A stretch of 64,000 bases of DNA from Nemertoderma westbladi (taxonomy: Eukaryota > Xenacoelomorpha > Nemertodermatida > Nemertodermatidae), in assembly GCA_032718475.1 (NCBI GenBank), contig JAUCBJ010000837.1, positions 20,663-84,662 of the forward strand, written 5' to 3'. Positions 1 to 9,960 of the stretch are shown piece by piece. Made by a program: the position numbers and the translations under genes. Every line of letters begins with the position of its first letter. The stretch's first letter is position 1. The notes below the pieces were generated by a model. It saw nothing but the letters and a program-made list of their open reading frames with translations. It was not told where the DNA came from and searched no databases.

Positions 1-347
1 GCGTTTGGTCTGTATTTTGTTTGTGTAGTCTGTACGGGTAGCGTAATATTTATTACTTAGATAATTTGTAGGCTGGATTTTGTCTGGCTGTTGTTAGGTC
101 TGAAGAGATTTCGGTGTATGTAGAGTGTATGTCCGATAAAGTGCCAGTTGGGAACGTAGGGGCTTCCAGAGCTGTGAGGTAAACCCCCTCGAAAGAATAA
201 GTCGTACTACTGGGTTAGAACGCATACTAACTAACCATTTCGGAGTCTGCATATACCGTAGTTTGTTTAGGCTTGATAGTAGTCTGTCAGTATTTGGTCT
301 GCATTTTGTTTGAGTAGTCTGTACGCGTAGCATAATATTTATTATTC
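1..347. repeat. Tandem duplication, period about 289 bp
   Basis: The sequence TTTGGTCTG at 4 and its following 55 bases (ending in a GTAATATTTATTA-like stretch) recur with a few changes at 293-347, an offset of 289 bp. The window starts inside the first copy, so further copies may lie upstream. No protein-coding signal is seen. It could be leader or LTR sequence of the retroelement that follows, but no matching copy is visible 3' of that element. Confidence 0.6.
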
Positions 348-1300
348 AGAGTTTATGCGATTATTCGCAACCTTCATATCCCCAAGTTTATTCCTACAGT
401 AATTGTGCTTGTTATATATACCGTTATAGTTAAACTGACCCCGGTACTACATCAGGGCTGCTTGGCATAGGTAAAGACTGGTGATTTTATGCCCCGGTCA
501 CTCCAGCAGATACCGTGGTTCTTTTAGCTGTTCAAGTATTTTTTAACTACTGATTATTGGTTGTATAAGTACATGTACCTAATTTAGGGTTTAGTGTACA
601 GTGCTTTCCGAAGGTGATTAGTGTGTGGGCAGTATATTTGTGTTGTAAAGTGGTTAATAGGCACGTTGGTTCTGGTAGACCGCGGTATTTAACTTTTAGG
701 TAGGAACATAACGTGATACACAGGTGATACATAACGTAGTACTTATAGCGATACGGCTATAAGTCGTCAGACGGTGGTATTTTCCTATCTGGACAACGCA
801 ATATATTTACTACTGCTTGTTATTTTCAAATACCGTAGTACCCTGTCCTTTGTAATAACCAGATATTCTAACCCTTTGTTAGGCTGGTTTGTAGACTTCT
901 TGTAAAATTACCCTAAAAATTCATACTTGTAATTTTTGTGTTTATTTAGAGATTGTAATCTCACCCCGAATTGTACGTAATTTGTAGTATTAAGTAACTT
1001 AGGTAAATTAGAATTATTTGTTTTAGTGTCCAACGAGTAGCACTTCACTGAGAGCGTACAGCTTCTGTGTAGTGACTATTTCCCAGAAATAATAAAATTT
1101 ATTTCAAATATTGACAAAAACCCATTATAGAGGTATATATCTTATAAATCAAATCAAACCGATTTATAAAATAGTAGGCCTGTCATACAACAATTAGGTC
1201 TAAATATCAGTTGGACTACTGCTTAAATAACGGTAATCAAGTAAAGCAAAGTAACCAAGTAATCCCTAAAATTTCAGAAATTCAATTATTCTAAAATAAT
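348..1300. other. AT-rich leader, no gene seen
   Basis: Short ORFs only, none with recognisable composition. I looked for an LTR matching the region after 9960 and for a tRNA-complementary primer-binding site, and found neither. It may belong to the 5' untranslated part of the BEL/Pao element starting at 1810. Confidence 0.4.
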
Positions 1301-1302
1301 TG

Positions 1303-1680
1303 ACATACCGGTATTTACCATAGGCTTATTATATTTATTTCTATAAATTTAGGCTGAAATCATACCGGTATTCTGTAATCAATTCTAGTCTGTAATTATA
1401 CTTATATATATACTATAAGTGTAAGCTGTATACCGGTATTCACGATAGGCCTATTATATATTTATAAATTTAGGCTGAAATTATACCGGTATTCTGTAAT
1501 TAATTCTAGTTCATAATTATACTTATATATACTATAAGTGTAAGCTGCATACCGGTATTCACGATAGGCTTATTATATTTTGCTATATATTTGTGCTGAA
1601 ATTACATACCGGTATTCTGTGACAAACCTAGTCTGTAATAATACTTATATATATATTATAAGCATACCAGTATTCTAATA
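1303..1680. repeat. Tandem repeat, about 118-bp unit, three copies
   Basis: Three successive copies (about 1308-1430, 1430-1547, 1548-1663) share the order TACCGGTATT, ATAGGCTTATTATA, TTTAGGCTGAAAT, ACCGGTATTCTGT, then a (TA)-rich ACTATAAGTGTAAGCTG stretch. They lie directly upstream of the retroelement ORF and end in a TATATATATA run, so they could act as a U3-like promoter repeat. That role is inference. Confidence 0.7.
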
Positions 1681-1682
1681 TA

Positions 1683-1720
1683 TTATATATATATCACGCT
1701 ACACTGAGTAGCAGTATCGG
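1683..1720 (+). promoter_or_regulatory. Possible TATA promoter for the BEL/Pao element
   Basis: A TATATATATATATCACGC stretch ends about 115 bp upstream of the first ATG of the long retroelement frame, directly after three tandem repeats. The position suits a TATA box, but in this AT-rich DNA such runs are common. There is no independent evidence for a start site. Confidence 0.3.
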
Positions 1721-1809
1721 TAATTAATTACTAGGCTAACAGTGATACTGAATTACTAGACTTGCTTAAACTGTAATATAGCAGTAGACATTCAACTGTA
1801 CAAACAAAC

Positions 1810-2502
1810 ATGTCTGACACAAAGCAAAACCTGTCAGACAGTCTCCTAGATACAACCATCTGTGACCCAGACAGGAGTGTGGAACGTGTGAGACCGAAGT
1901 TCAACTCACCTCCTACTGTAAGAAAGATCATCCCTCCAGTAGTAGTATCACACCCTAGGCTAGTCCAACACCGTAGGTCTATCATAGGCACTCGAGCTCA
2001 GGTTAAGCGGGACCACGAAGCAGCGGAACGGCAGCAACATTCGAGCCGAGAATGTATTTCTCAGCGGCCCGACAGCTCCAGTAGTGAGGATACTGTAGAG
2101 CTGACACCCGAGCGCGGAGCAAAGATGACGGATGCGGTTTATTCGGATCCCCTTCTCATCCTTCCTGCAGCCGTACTCACTAGGGTATTGATTGCGGTGG
2201 AAGAACACCAGATTGATTGGGCGAGAAGTAAGCGATCGACCAAGGATAGTTATGCGGGATACACAAGGGAAGAACTGAAGTCTATTGTTGAGTCGCAATG
2301 GAACCTCCCCGGACCCGGACTCCCGTTTGACTTATCGGAAGCTGCCTGGGAAGACATACACAGGATAGGAGTAACAAAAGAAACCATCGATCCAGCTGTG
2401 TGGAAGAGGTCAGCAGCAGGATACGTACAGGGATTCTTCCGCTCTATGGAGCGATTAAAAGAACAACTGTTTCAACAACCCCAAGGACCTCAAGAGCAGT
2501 GA
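1810..2502 (+). CDS. BEL/Pao N-terminal module, ends at in-frame TGA
   Basis: This 230-residue segment starts at ATG 1810 after CAAACAAAC. It is polar, with a basic and serine-rich first half. The second half, from about residue 105, looks folded and helical (LILPAAVLTRVLIAVEEHQ, later a WNLPGPGLPFDLSEAAW stretch). I do not recognise a domain. It stops at TGA 2500-2502, and the same frame stays open beyond it to 3229. Typical BEL/Pao elements start close to Gag, so this is an extra N-terminal module. It may be an unusual Gag extension or a separate product. Confidence 0.6.
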   Translation: MSDTKQNLSDSLLDTTICDPDRSVERVRPKFNSPPTVRKIIPPVVVSHPRLVQHRRSIIGTRAQVKRDHEAAERQQHSSRECISQRPDSSSSEDTVELTPERGAKMTDAVYSDPLLILPAAVLTRVLIAVEEHQIDWARSKRSTKDSYAGYTREELKSIVESQWNLPGPGLPFDLSEAAWEDIHRIGVTKETIDPAVWKRSAAGYVQGFFRSMERLKEQLFQQPQGPQEQ

Positions 2503-3231
2503 CAGCTGCTTTATCAAGTTAGAGAAAGAATTCTACGAATCAGGCTAATCTTATCGGCCTTTGAGGAGGCTTCTAAAAGAAGACAAGACACGTCGTTGCA
2601 AGTTGCCGTAAAGACTTGGTTTCAACGGGTGAGTCTCCAGGTTCAAGGAACGGCTCAGTGGAAAGCTCAGCTGGATGAGCGCTCAACCCATGGAGAATCA
2701 ACAGACGCTACATTTTCCCAAGTGGAAAGTGAAGCGACAGCAGAGAAACCGCATAAGAGGGATGCCATTGACATCTATCTGTCAGACTATCAACGCTTTG
2801 TAGGTGATGAAGAGTTGAGGAGAAGGCTAGATGGACTTAGCCCTAATAGTGAAGGAGCCAAGCTTGTGTTGGACGCAATCGATGCGGATATGAGAGCTTC
2901 GAACCAAGCTACATTTGATGAACGCCTCTGCATCACTAGGGTCCAAGAAGAACAAGTAAAGAAAAAACGTATAGCAGACAGAAAGACAGCGGCAGTGGCA
3001 GCAGCAGTGGCAGCGGCAGAAGCGGAAAGAAAAGCAGCAGCGGCAGCGGCAGAAGTAGAAGCGGAAAGAAAGGCGGTAGAAGTGGAAAGAAAGGCGGCAG
3101 TGGCTGAAGCGGAAAGAAAGGCGGCAGTGGCAGCGGCAGAGGCAGTGGCAGAAGCAGAACGGAGAGCCTCTGAAGAAACCACCCAACTAGAATTGGAAAA
3201 CATTCAGGAGAATCAAGACTGCATAAATTAA
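2503..3231 (+). CDS. BEL/Pao Ala/Glu/Lys-rich helical segment
   Basis: This segment continues the frame of the preceding one directly after its TGA and ends at TAA 3229-3231. There is no ATG near its start; the first in-frame non-ATG start codon is TTG 2596. About residues 120-195 counted from 2596 are repeats of the type AERKAAVA, rich in Ala, Glu, Lys and Arg. These should form a long single helix or coiled coil. Such segments often mediate oligomerisation. Without readthrough or a cryptic start it would not be translated, so it is either suppressed or a casualty of a nonsense change. Confidence 0.5.
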   Translation, partial: QLLYQVRERILRIRLILSAFEEASKRRQDTSLQVAVKTWFQRVSLQVQGTAQWKAQLDERSTHGESTDATFSQVESEATAEKPHKRDAIDIYLSDYQRFVGDEELRRRLDGLSPNSEGAKLVLDAIDADMRASNQATFDERLCITRVQEEQVKKKRIADRKTAAVAAAVAAAEAERKAAAAAAEVEAERKAVEVERKAAVAEAERKAAVAAAEAVAEAERRASEETTQLELENIQENQDCIN

Positions 3232-3249
3232 CAGTTAACAGCTAGTCAA

Positions 3250-5979
3250 ATGCATATGATGGGTCGATCAACTCCCAAAAGACAGGGATATACATCATCT
3301 GAGGAAGGCGATACCACCGATCCTGAAGGCGGAGGAAATAGATATCGTCTAAGCAGACGTAGAAGAATGTCCCACCGTCAGAAATTGCCTGATTTGCCCC
3401 CAGCTGTTAGAAGGCAACTAAATAACACAAACTTAGGTAGTATAGAACCCACAGACCAAATAATTAACATAGAAAGACTCCCTACTATAGTAGATGAGCC
3501 TGAAATAATTAGGCCTGTTCTCGAAGCCACCCCTTCGGTGATAGAGACACCTGTACTCCCTGAACCTACCTCTAAATTCCCTCTGCACAGCACGAAGCTA
3601 CCTGTGCCCCACAGAACCACCCCTGAAATTGTTCATGTCCTGGACTCCGAGCGAAATATTCATGACTTGTCGCCCGTTGTCCCTCGTCCGCCCGCTACAA
3701 CGTTGGCGCCTCCCGCTTCGGCGGTCGAGTGGGTAGATGAGGGACGACGGGAGATGGGTCTCCTGCTCGGACAGCTGAGGGAACAACATTCTCGCTCCTC
3801 TCAGCAGGCCCAGGAGATGGAGGGAACTGTGCAGCAGTTAAAGGGAACAATTAGAGAGAGTAGGTTAGAGTTGCAAGAAGTGCAGCAAAGTATCGCGTTA
3901 GAATGCGATAAATTAGTAAATACACAAAAGGGTATACCACCAACCCCGGTAACAATGTGTCAACCTGTTAGGTCTGAAGTATTTCATGCGCAAGGTGTGG
4001 AGCCTACACGCATCTATACTGCTAGCGAAGTAGAAACTCCCATAGTAAACCCTATTAAGGGTAATTATAAACCTGTTGATAATGATATCCCATATAGACT
4101 TGATAATAATCCGAGAAATTTATATACCGATAACTCGATATTAAATAACACGATGGCCCAAGAAAGTTTTACGCGTCAAATGGCTAGAACCGAAGCCCGT
4201 CAAGCGGTAAAGGTGGGAGAGATCGTCAAGTTCAATGGAGATGAGATGAAATGGTTACCTTTTAATGAATATTACAAAGATAACATACAGAACTCTGTGC
4301 TATCTAACGGAGAGAAACTTAGATTCTTCATCGAGTGCTTGGAAGGATCTCCCAAGTTAATGGCGTTAAAGTTTATTGGACATCCAGATGGATTAAGACA
4401 AGTTTGGGATACCCTAAACATCAGGTATGGTAATAGGAATAACATAGCTAGGTATTTGTATGCAAAATTGGTAGCGCCCCGAAAATTCATTAGCAGCGGG
4501 ATTATAGAGTTTTCCGATGAAATTCAGGAGATCTGTAGACAATTAGATTGGCTAGGTAAGTCTCATGAATATCAGAGTTCTATGGTTATTGGAGCCGTGG
4601 CCTCTACTTTACCGAAGGGTGGAGTAGGTACACGCTGGGATAAGAAAGTGTTATATATGATGGAACAACAACGACGAGACCCTACCATGGCTGATCTCAT
4701 GTCATTCTTAGATGGAGAAGTGAAATTACAGCTCCTAAAGCAGTCCAGAGAAAAGACACCGGAAAATAAGGTAAGTGAGAAACCCGTTTCTAGGAGAAAG
4801 GTAACCCCAGTGTGTTATACCGACGACGGCGAAAGCCAGGCTTCTCAAGGAGAGGACAGCGGGAAAAACACTGAAAGATCTTATTATGTCAACAAAACGC
4901 CCAAAGACGTAAGTAAATTCAGGTCTCGAACTAATGACAGGAGAGAACAGGTAAGAAAAACTCCTCCTCCGTCTCCTAAAAGAATTCAGGTAAGAAAGCC
5001 CGAAGAAAGAACGAGTGTGCACAATGTTATTCAAAATAAGGTAAGTAACATCAAACCGAAATGTGCGTTGTGTGACGGGCCCCACCGTTTGAATGTGTGT
5101 GATGAATTCCTAAAGAAATCATTAACGGATAGACGGGAAGTCATGTGGGATAAGCGGTTGTGTTATAATTGCCTCAGACAAGGACACCAACGGCGAACCT
5201 GTTACTCCGACTCAAGGTGTGCAAAGTGCGGTGCGAAACATCATATCTTGTTGCACACTGAATTCGAACGAAACAGCCCGAGTCAGGTAAGTGATTCCGA
5301 ACTGCATGTCCAATTCAGTGATGTGAACGACACTGACCAAAGTTCTGAGATGGAAGGATTCTATACGGAGGAATTCTCCGACGAAGACGAATCCTGTTAC
5401 ATGATAAATACCGCAGTGTATCGAGCACTTACGTATGAAAAGGACACCGACAGCGAGCTCACCCTAACTACTTCTGACCGACCACCATCTTGGAAAGCAC
5501 CAACTTCCAATGTAGGAATCCGAGAATTTCCTGTAGTACAACTAAGGGTCCACGGACCTACAAGGAGTTATATAGTGAACGCCCTCCTTGATTCCGGTAG
5601 CACAGGAACATTCATCGACAAAGAACTAGCCGAAGACATCTTTGCTGGACAACCCAAGATCCGAACTAAGCTAAACATTTCAGGAATTATGCAGGTTTGG
5701 AAATCTACAGTAATAGCGGATTATTATGTAGGTGCATTGTCCACCCCCCAGGATGAACTAGGAGAACATAGCATAAGGTCAGTAAAATTGGTGGCGATAA
5801 AGAACTTCGCTACCAGCCAAGTGGAACCTTATAACTGGGATGAGGACGATTTCACCCAGCAGCTTGATATACCTAGATTCAACACCGATTACCCTGGAGT
5901 GCAAATACTCATCGGTCAAAATGCGCATGAGGCGCTCGAGACATTGGAGAAACGGCCTGCTCAACCGCAACCACTATAA
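3250..5979 (+). CDS. BEL/Pao Gag and aspartic protease
   Basis: 909 residues from ATG 3250, in the same frame as the segment upstream. Order seen: basic and proline-rich N-terminus; coiled coil near residues 180-225; a Gag domain (DUF1759 type) near 300-500 with features such as VKFNGDEMKWLPF and YLYAKL; zinc-binding motifs near 605-680 including CYNCLRQGHQRRTC; and a retropepsin-like domain with catalytic DSGS encoded at 5590-5601. GVQILIGQNAH follows near the end. Gag packages the RNA and the protease cuts the polyprotein. It ends at TAA 5977-5979, just before the conserved protease-RT linker, so this stop probably breaks an originally continuous polyprotein. Confidence 0.88.
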   Translation: MHMMGRSTPKRQGYTSSEEGDTTDPEGGGNRYRLSRRRRMSHRQKLPDLPPAVRRQLNNTNLGSIEPTDQIINIERLPTIVDEPEIIRPVLEATPSVIETPVLPEPTSKFPLHSTKLPVPHRTTPEIVHVLDSERNIHDLSPVVPRPPATTLAPPASAVEWVDEGRREMGLLLGQLREQHSRSSQQAQEMEGTVQQLKGTIRESRLELQEVQQSIALECDKLVNTQKGIPPTPVTMCQPVRSEVFHAQGVEPTRIYTASEVETPIVNPIKGNYKPVDNDIPYRLDNNPRNLYTDNSILNNTMAQESFTRQMARTEARQAVKVGEIVKFNGDEMKWLPFNEYYKDNIQNSVLSNGEKLRFFIECLEGSPKLMALKFIGHPDGLRQVWDTLNIRYGNRNNIARYLYAKLVAPRKFISSGIIEFSDEIQEICRQLDWLGKSHEYQSSMVIGAVASTLPKGGVGTRWDKKVLYMMEQQRRDPTMADLMSFLDGEVKLQLLKQSREKTPENKVSEKPVSRRKVTPVCYTDDGESQASQGEDSGKNTERSYYVNKTPKDVSKFRSRTNDRREQVRKTPPPSPKRIQVRKPEERTSVHNVIQNKVSNIKPKCALCDGPHRLNVCDEFLKKSLTDRREVMWDKRLCYNCLRQGHQRRTCYSDSRCAKCGAKHHILLHTEFERNSPSQVSDSELHVQFSDVNDTDQSSEMEGFYTEEFSDEDESCYMINTAVYRALTYEKDTDSELTLTTSDRPPSWKAPTSNVGIREFPVVQLRVHGPTRSYIVNALLDSGSTGTFIDKELAEDIFAGQPKIRTKLNISGIMQVWKSTVIADYYVGALSTPQDELGEHSIRSVKLVAIKNFATSQVEPYNWDEDDFTQQLDIPRFNTDYPGVQILIGQNAHEALETLEKRPAQPQPL

Positions 5980-6618
5980 GCCTATGCGGGAAGAACTAGA
6001 GTGGGTTGGTACTTTACTGGCCCTTCCCGTAGAACTCTCATGGAAAGATTACCGAAAGATCAGGTATATCAAGTAAGAGAATGGGAGGTTGAGAGCAGTG
6101 AGTTAGACGATCCAACTGAGGAAACACCATACTCCTTAGATAATGTCGATGTCCACCAACTCTTCGACGAGGAGAATACCATTGATCTCCTTAAGGAAAA
6201 CGAGACTTGGCAAAACCAAGTGAACTTATGTCAGCACCTTCGTCCATTAGACCGAGACGAATATAACGACGAACTGAATGACGTCATTGAACGTTATAAT
6301 GCCAAGACTCGGGATGAAAACGCCGTACGATTCTTTACTCAAGAGGCTGTAGAGCCCAATTCCTACGATAAGGCCCTATCGGTAGAAGAAGAAAGAGCCA
6401 AGCAGATCCAAGAGACAACTACACGTTTTCTTAAAGATCAAGGTAGATATGAAATCGGTCTACCTTTCCGAAAGCGAGAACCAAAGTTCATAAACAACAG
6501 ACCCTTGGCGGAGAAAAGAATTGCTCAACTACATCGACGCCTTACGGCAAACTCTTCAGCTAAAGAAATGTATCAACCGCAGTTGAAGAAATTTATTAGC
6601 AAGGGATATGCGGAGTGA
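5980..6618 (+). CDS. BEL/Pao protease-RT linker and RT N-terminus
   Basis: In frame with both neighbours and open between TAA 5977-5979 and TGA 6616-6618; there is no ATG at its beginning. It starts with a TRVGWYFTGP motif, the counterpart of the TRLGW..GP motif found in BEL/Pao polyproteins just before RT. It then runs through an acidic stretch into the N-terminal RT region, ending in KKFISKGYAE, where the family continues without a break. Both bounding stops therefore fall inside conserved sequence. Confidence 0.8.
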   Translation, partial: AYAGRTRVGWYFTGPSRRTLMERLPKDQVYQVREWEVESSELDDPTEETPYSLDNVDVHQLFDEENTIDLLKENETWQNQVNLCQHLRPLDRDEYNDELNDVIERYNAKTRDENAVRFFTQEAVEPNSYDKALSVEEERAKQIQETTTRFLKDQGRYEIGLPFRKREPKFINNRPLAEKRIAQLHRRLTANSSAKEMYQPQLKKFISKGYAE

Positions 6619-9600
6619 GTGCCGGAAGAAACACCTACAACTGAGAGAACGTATTATTTAACTCACCATTACGTTCCCAAACCCGGTAAACCCCATGAGG
6701 TACGAGTGGTGTTTGATGGCTCCGCCCTCTATATGGGCCAATCCCTTAATTCTGAATTGTTACCCGGACCCAACTTACTCCAATCCTTGTTGGGAATACT
6801 CTTAAGATTAAGACAATATTCAATCGCTTTTGCCTCAGATATAGAAGGCATGTTCTTACAAGTCAAGGCGCTGGATAGGGATCGAGATAGCCTACGATTT
6901 CTGTGGTGGCCTGAAGGAGACCTCAACCAGAAACCGGTGGAGTACTGGATGACCATCCAGGCTTTTGGGATAATCTCAAGCCCTTCAAACGCCTGTTCAG
7001 CTGTGCGTACCACTGCGGATGACAACCGAGAAGCCTTCTCTAAAGAGGTGATTGACAACATCAAACGGGATATATACATGGACGATAATCTAAAGTCCCT
7101 TCCATCAGTCGAAGAAGCCATTGACGTCGCTAAAGGAACGGTAGAGTGCTTAAAAAGAGGTGGATTTCGATTAACTAAATTCACCAGCAACTCCCGTGAG
7201 TTTCTGGAGTCGATCCCAGTAGAAGGTAGAGGAGCGAAAGACCTGGATCTAATCAAAGATGATCTTCCAGAAACCAAGACACTTGGTTTGAAATGGGACA
7301 CAGAGAGAGATATCCTGTTTTTCCAGCTAAAACAGCAAGATAATCCAGTTCGTACTAAACGGATTTGTTTAAGTATCCTGAGCACTTATTTCGATCCATT
7401 GGGATTTATTAGCCCAGTTATATTGATTGCTCGGAGTTTAGTACAACAAATGTGGCTTGAAAACCACTCATGGGACGATCCACTTAAGGGAGAATTATTA
7501 AAGAAGTGGATGAAATGGGAAGATTCTCTACCAGCCATCGAGAACTTTATAATTTCTCGTTCATATTTTGGTCATGTTCTCCCTACGTATTCCTATCAAC
7601 TCCATGTGTTTGGAGACGCCAGCGATATGGGAATAGGTATAGTAGCCTACCTAAGGGTGGAAACTCCGGACGGAATCAAAGTCGCCTTGGTTACCTCTAA
7701 GGCATTGATAAACAATAAGTTGAAAGTTCCTCGAGTGGAGTTAAAAGCGGCTCTATACGCTACAGCCATCGGCCGGAATGTAACAGAACAGATCGACTAT
7801 CCACTGGAGAAAACTGTCTATTGGACCGACGCTTTACTCGTGTTGGAGTATATAACCAATGAAGTCTGTCAGTTCAGCGTCTTCGTTACCAACAGAGTAG
7901 CCATTATACTCAGTCGCACAACGATGGATCAATGGAGACATTGCCCCGGAACGATTAATCCAGCAGACATCGCCTCCAGGGGAGCAACTCCACAAGAACT
8001 GGTAGATACTCCAGACTGGTTAGGTGGACCCGACTTCCTCTACAAAGAAGAAGAAGAATGGCCTCCTCATCTTACTACCACAGAGATTAGACAGGCCAAG
8101 GGAGCGGAGAAAGTCAAACCTAAAACTCGGGCGAGTAAATCGAAGTTATTCAAACCTATGGCAGATCTGTCTGTACTACATACTTCCGGAGACGACGCTT
8201 TGGATCACAAACCCACAGCCACAAATAAACTTGTTGTGGAAATCAGTGAGAAGGATTGGAAATCTGGAATACCAGACGTCTCGCAAGGACTCTCACCTCT
8301 TCTGCAGAGAGCGATATATCACTACAGTTCCTGGAATCGGCTCTGTAAGGCCGTTACATATTTAAAGAGATGTTTTCACCATCACTACTCCGGGATGAAG
8401 ACCAAAAGTGATACCGCTCCAATAACATCGGTGCAGGTCCATGTTATTAAAGATCTTCCCAAATATAAGATATCCGACAGGTTTCTGAAGGAGAAGATCA
8501 GTTATCAGGAGCGTGAAGAAACCAACAAGCAGATGCTGAGACTCCTGCAATGCTATGAGGATTCCGATAAGTATTTCCTGTTGTTGAGAAATCCGCAGAT
8601 GCGCTTAAGGGATCGTTTCTCTAGCACAATGATAGATGGGTTGATACGTGTTGGAGGAAGATTAACGAATGCTCCATTATCCTTTGACACTAAGTTTCCC
8701 ATACTCATTAGAAATCTTGAAATACAAGTCAAGATGATTGTAGATGTTCACTGCAAACTTTATCATGCTGGTAGAGAACGAGTTCTTAGCGAAATTCGAA
8801 CTCGCTATTATTTTTATAAACCCCGTAGAGCTCTGAACCAAGTTCTTAGGAACTGCATACCCTGTAGGAAAGCATTCAGTAGGCCTTTAACACAGCGAGA
8901 GGCAGAATTACCTAGGGAACGAGTAAGCTTCTATGAACCACCCTTTACTAATACCGGTGTGGATTTATTTGGCCCTATTGAAGTATATCGTGCTAGGACT
9001 ATAGTCAAGAGATGGTGTGTCATCTTTGTTTGTATGACTTGTAGAGCTATCCATCTCGATATGGTGAACGATTTATCTACCAACAGCTTTCTATTAAGCT
9101 TACGACGACAGATCGCTCGCTTTGGCACTAGTAACACGATGAGATCTGATAAGGGAACAAACTTCATTGGTGCCAACAATGAAATCAAAGCTTACGTCAA
9201 AGATTGGAACCAAAGACAGGTGGACGATCAGCTACGAGTAACAGCGTCTAGCTGGACCTTCAACGCCGCCGACGCCCCTTGGTGGGGAGGAAGTTGGGAG
9301 AGATTAATAAGAAGTGTAAAGACAGCATTTCACTTTATAGTGCCTTGCCGCGCGTATCTCACCGACGAACTTTTGCGGATGTTAATGGAGGAAATTGCCG
9401 CCTATCTCAACGAGAGACCGCTTATGCCAGTCTCATCGAGTCCCGATTCCCTGGAAGCGCTAACACCCGCGCACTTCCTACTGAAGAAACCTGTAGCCAT
9501 GCTCCCACAATCGGAAATCACAGACGGAGACGAATACTGCCGGCAAACTTGGCAACTCATGCAGTTGTTATCCCGTCGTTTCGCTGACCATTTCGAAAAA

Positions 9601-9960
9601 CATTATCTGCCCACGCTACAACTTCGAACTAAGTGGTTTGCGCAGCAAGAAAACGTCAGCGCTGGAGACATGGTTCTTATTGTGGATGTAGATCTTCCAC
9701 GTAAGCGGTGGCAGACAGGTCGTATCATCGAGACTCACATCTCGGATGACGGTTTGGTGCGATCGGTAGAACTCGTCGTCATGCGACGTAACTTCAAGAA
9801 ACCGGGAATTGTCTTCGAGACACAGCAGCTCAATCGCCCAGTTGGTCGCTTATGTTTACTGGAAAGAGACAGAGAACTCTCCGGAAACTATGGAAGGCAA
9901 GATACTCTTCCCACGACCACCTCCCTAATCCAACAAACATCTAGGGACTCCCCCACTTAA
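6619..9960 (+). CDS. BEL/Pao RT, RNase H and integrase
   Basis: 1113 codons to TAA 9958-9960, with no ATG at the first position. RT: VRVVFDGSA and a DIEGMF motif early, catalytic YMDD at 7075-7086. RNase H: LHVFGDASDMG near residue 330 and VYWTDA near 400. Integrase: an HHCC-like zinc region (HCKLYHAGRERV, then CIPCRKAF) near 710-755, and core catalytic positions D in GVDLFGP, D in SDKGTNF and E in WWGGSWERL. A DUF5641-like C-terminus follows (LRTKWF, GDMVLIVD). All visible catalytic motifs are intact. The stop at 6616 would prevent synthesis from the polyprotein without readthrough. Confidence 0.92.
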   Translation: MPEETPTTERTYYLTHHYVPKPGKPHEVRVVFDGSALYMGQSLNSELLPGPNLLQSLLGILLRLRQYSIAFASDIEGMFLQVKALDRDRDSLRFLWWPEGDLNQKPVEYWMTIQAFGIISSPSNACSAVRTTADDNREAFSKEVIDNIKRDIYMDDNLKSLPSVEEAIDVAKGTVECLKRGGFRLTKFTSNSREFLESIPVEGRGAKDLDLIKDDLPETKTLGLKWDTERDILFFQLKQQDNPVRTKRICLSILSTYFDPLGFISPVILIARSLVQQMWLENHSWDDPLKGELLKKWMKWEDSLPAIENFIISRSYFGHVLPTYSYQLHVFGDASDMGIGIVAYLRVETPDGIKVALVTSKALINNKLKVPRVELKAALYATAIGRNVTEQIDYPLEKTVYWTDALLVLEYITNEVCQFSVFVTNRVAIILSRTTMDQWRHCPGTINPADIASRGATPQELVDTPDWLGGPDFLYKEEEEWPPHLTTTEIRQAKGAEKVKPKTRASKSKLFKPMADLSVLHTSGDDALDHKPTATNKLVVEISEKDWKSGIPDVSQGLSPLLQRAIYHYSSWNRLCKAVTYLKRCFHHHYSGMKTKSDTAPITSVQVHVIKDLPKYKISDRFLKEKISYQEREETNKQMLRLLQCYEDSDKYFLLLRNPQMRLRDRFSSTMIDGLIRVGGRLTNAPLSFDTKFPILIRNLEIQVKMIVDVHCKLYHAGRERVLSEIRTRYYFYKPRRALNQVLRNCIPCRKAFSRPLTQREAELPRERVSFYEPPFTNTGVDLFGPIEVYRARTIVKRWCVIFVCMTCRAIHLDMVNDLSTNSFLLSLRRQIARFGTSNTMRSDKGTNFIGANNEIKAYVKDWNQRQVDDQLRVTASSWTFNAADAPWWGGSWERLIRSVKTAFHFIVPCRAYLTDELLRMLMEEIAAYLNERPLMPVSSSPDSLEALTPAHFLLKKPVAMLPQSEITDGDEYCRQTWQLMQLLSRRFADHFEKHYLPTLQLRTKWFAQQENVSAGDMVLIVDVDLPRKRWQTGRIIETHISDDGLVRSVELVVMRRNFKKPGIVFETQQLNRPVGRLCLLERDRELSGNYGRQDTLPTTTSLIQQTSRDSPT

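Noticed and set aside
1-1800. 5' LTR of the BEL/Pao element
   Set aside because: No stretch here matches the region after 9960 or after 15837, and no primer-binding site is evident.
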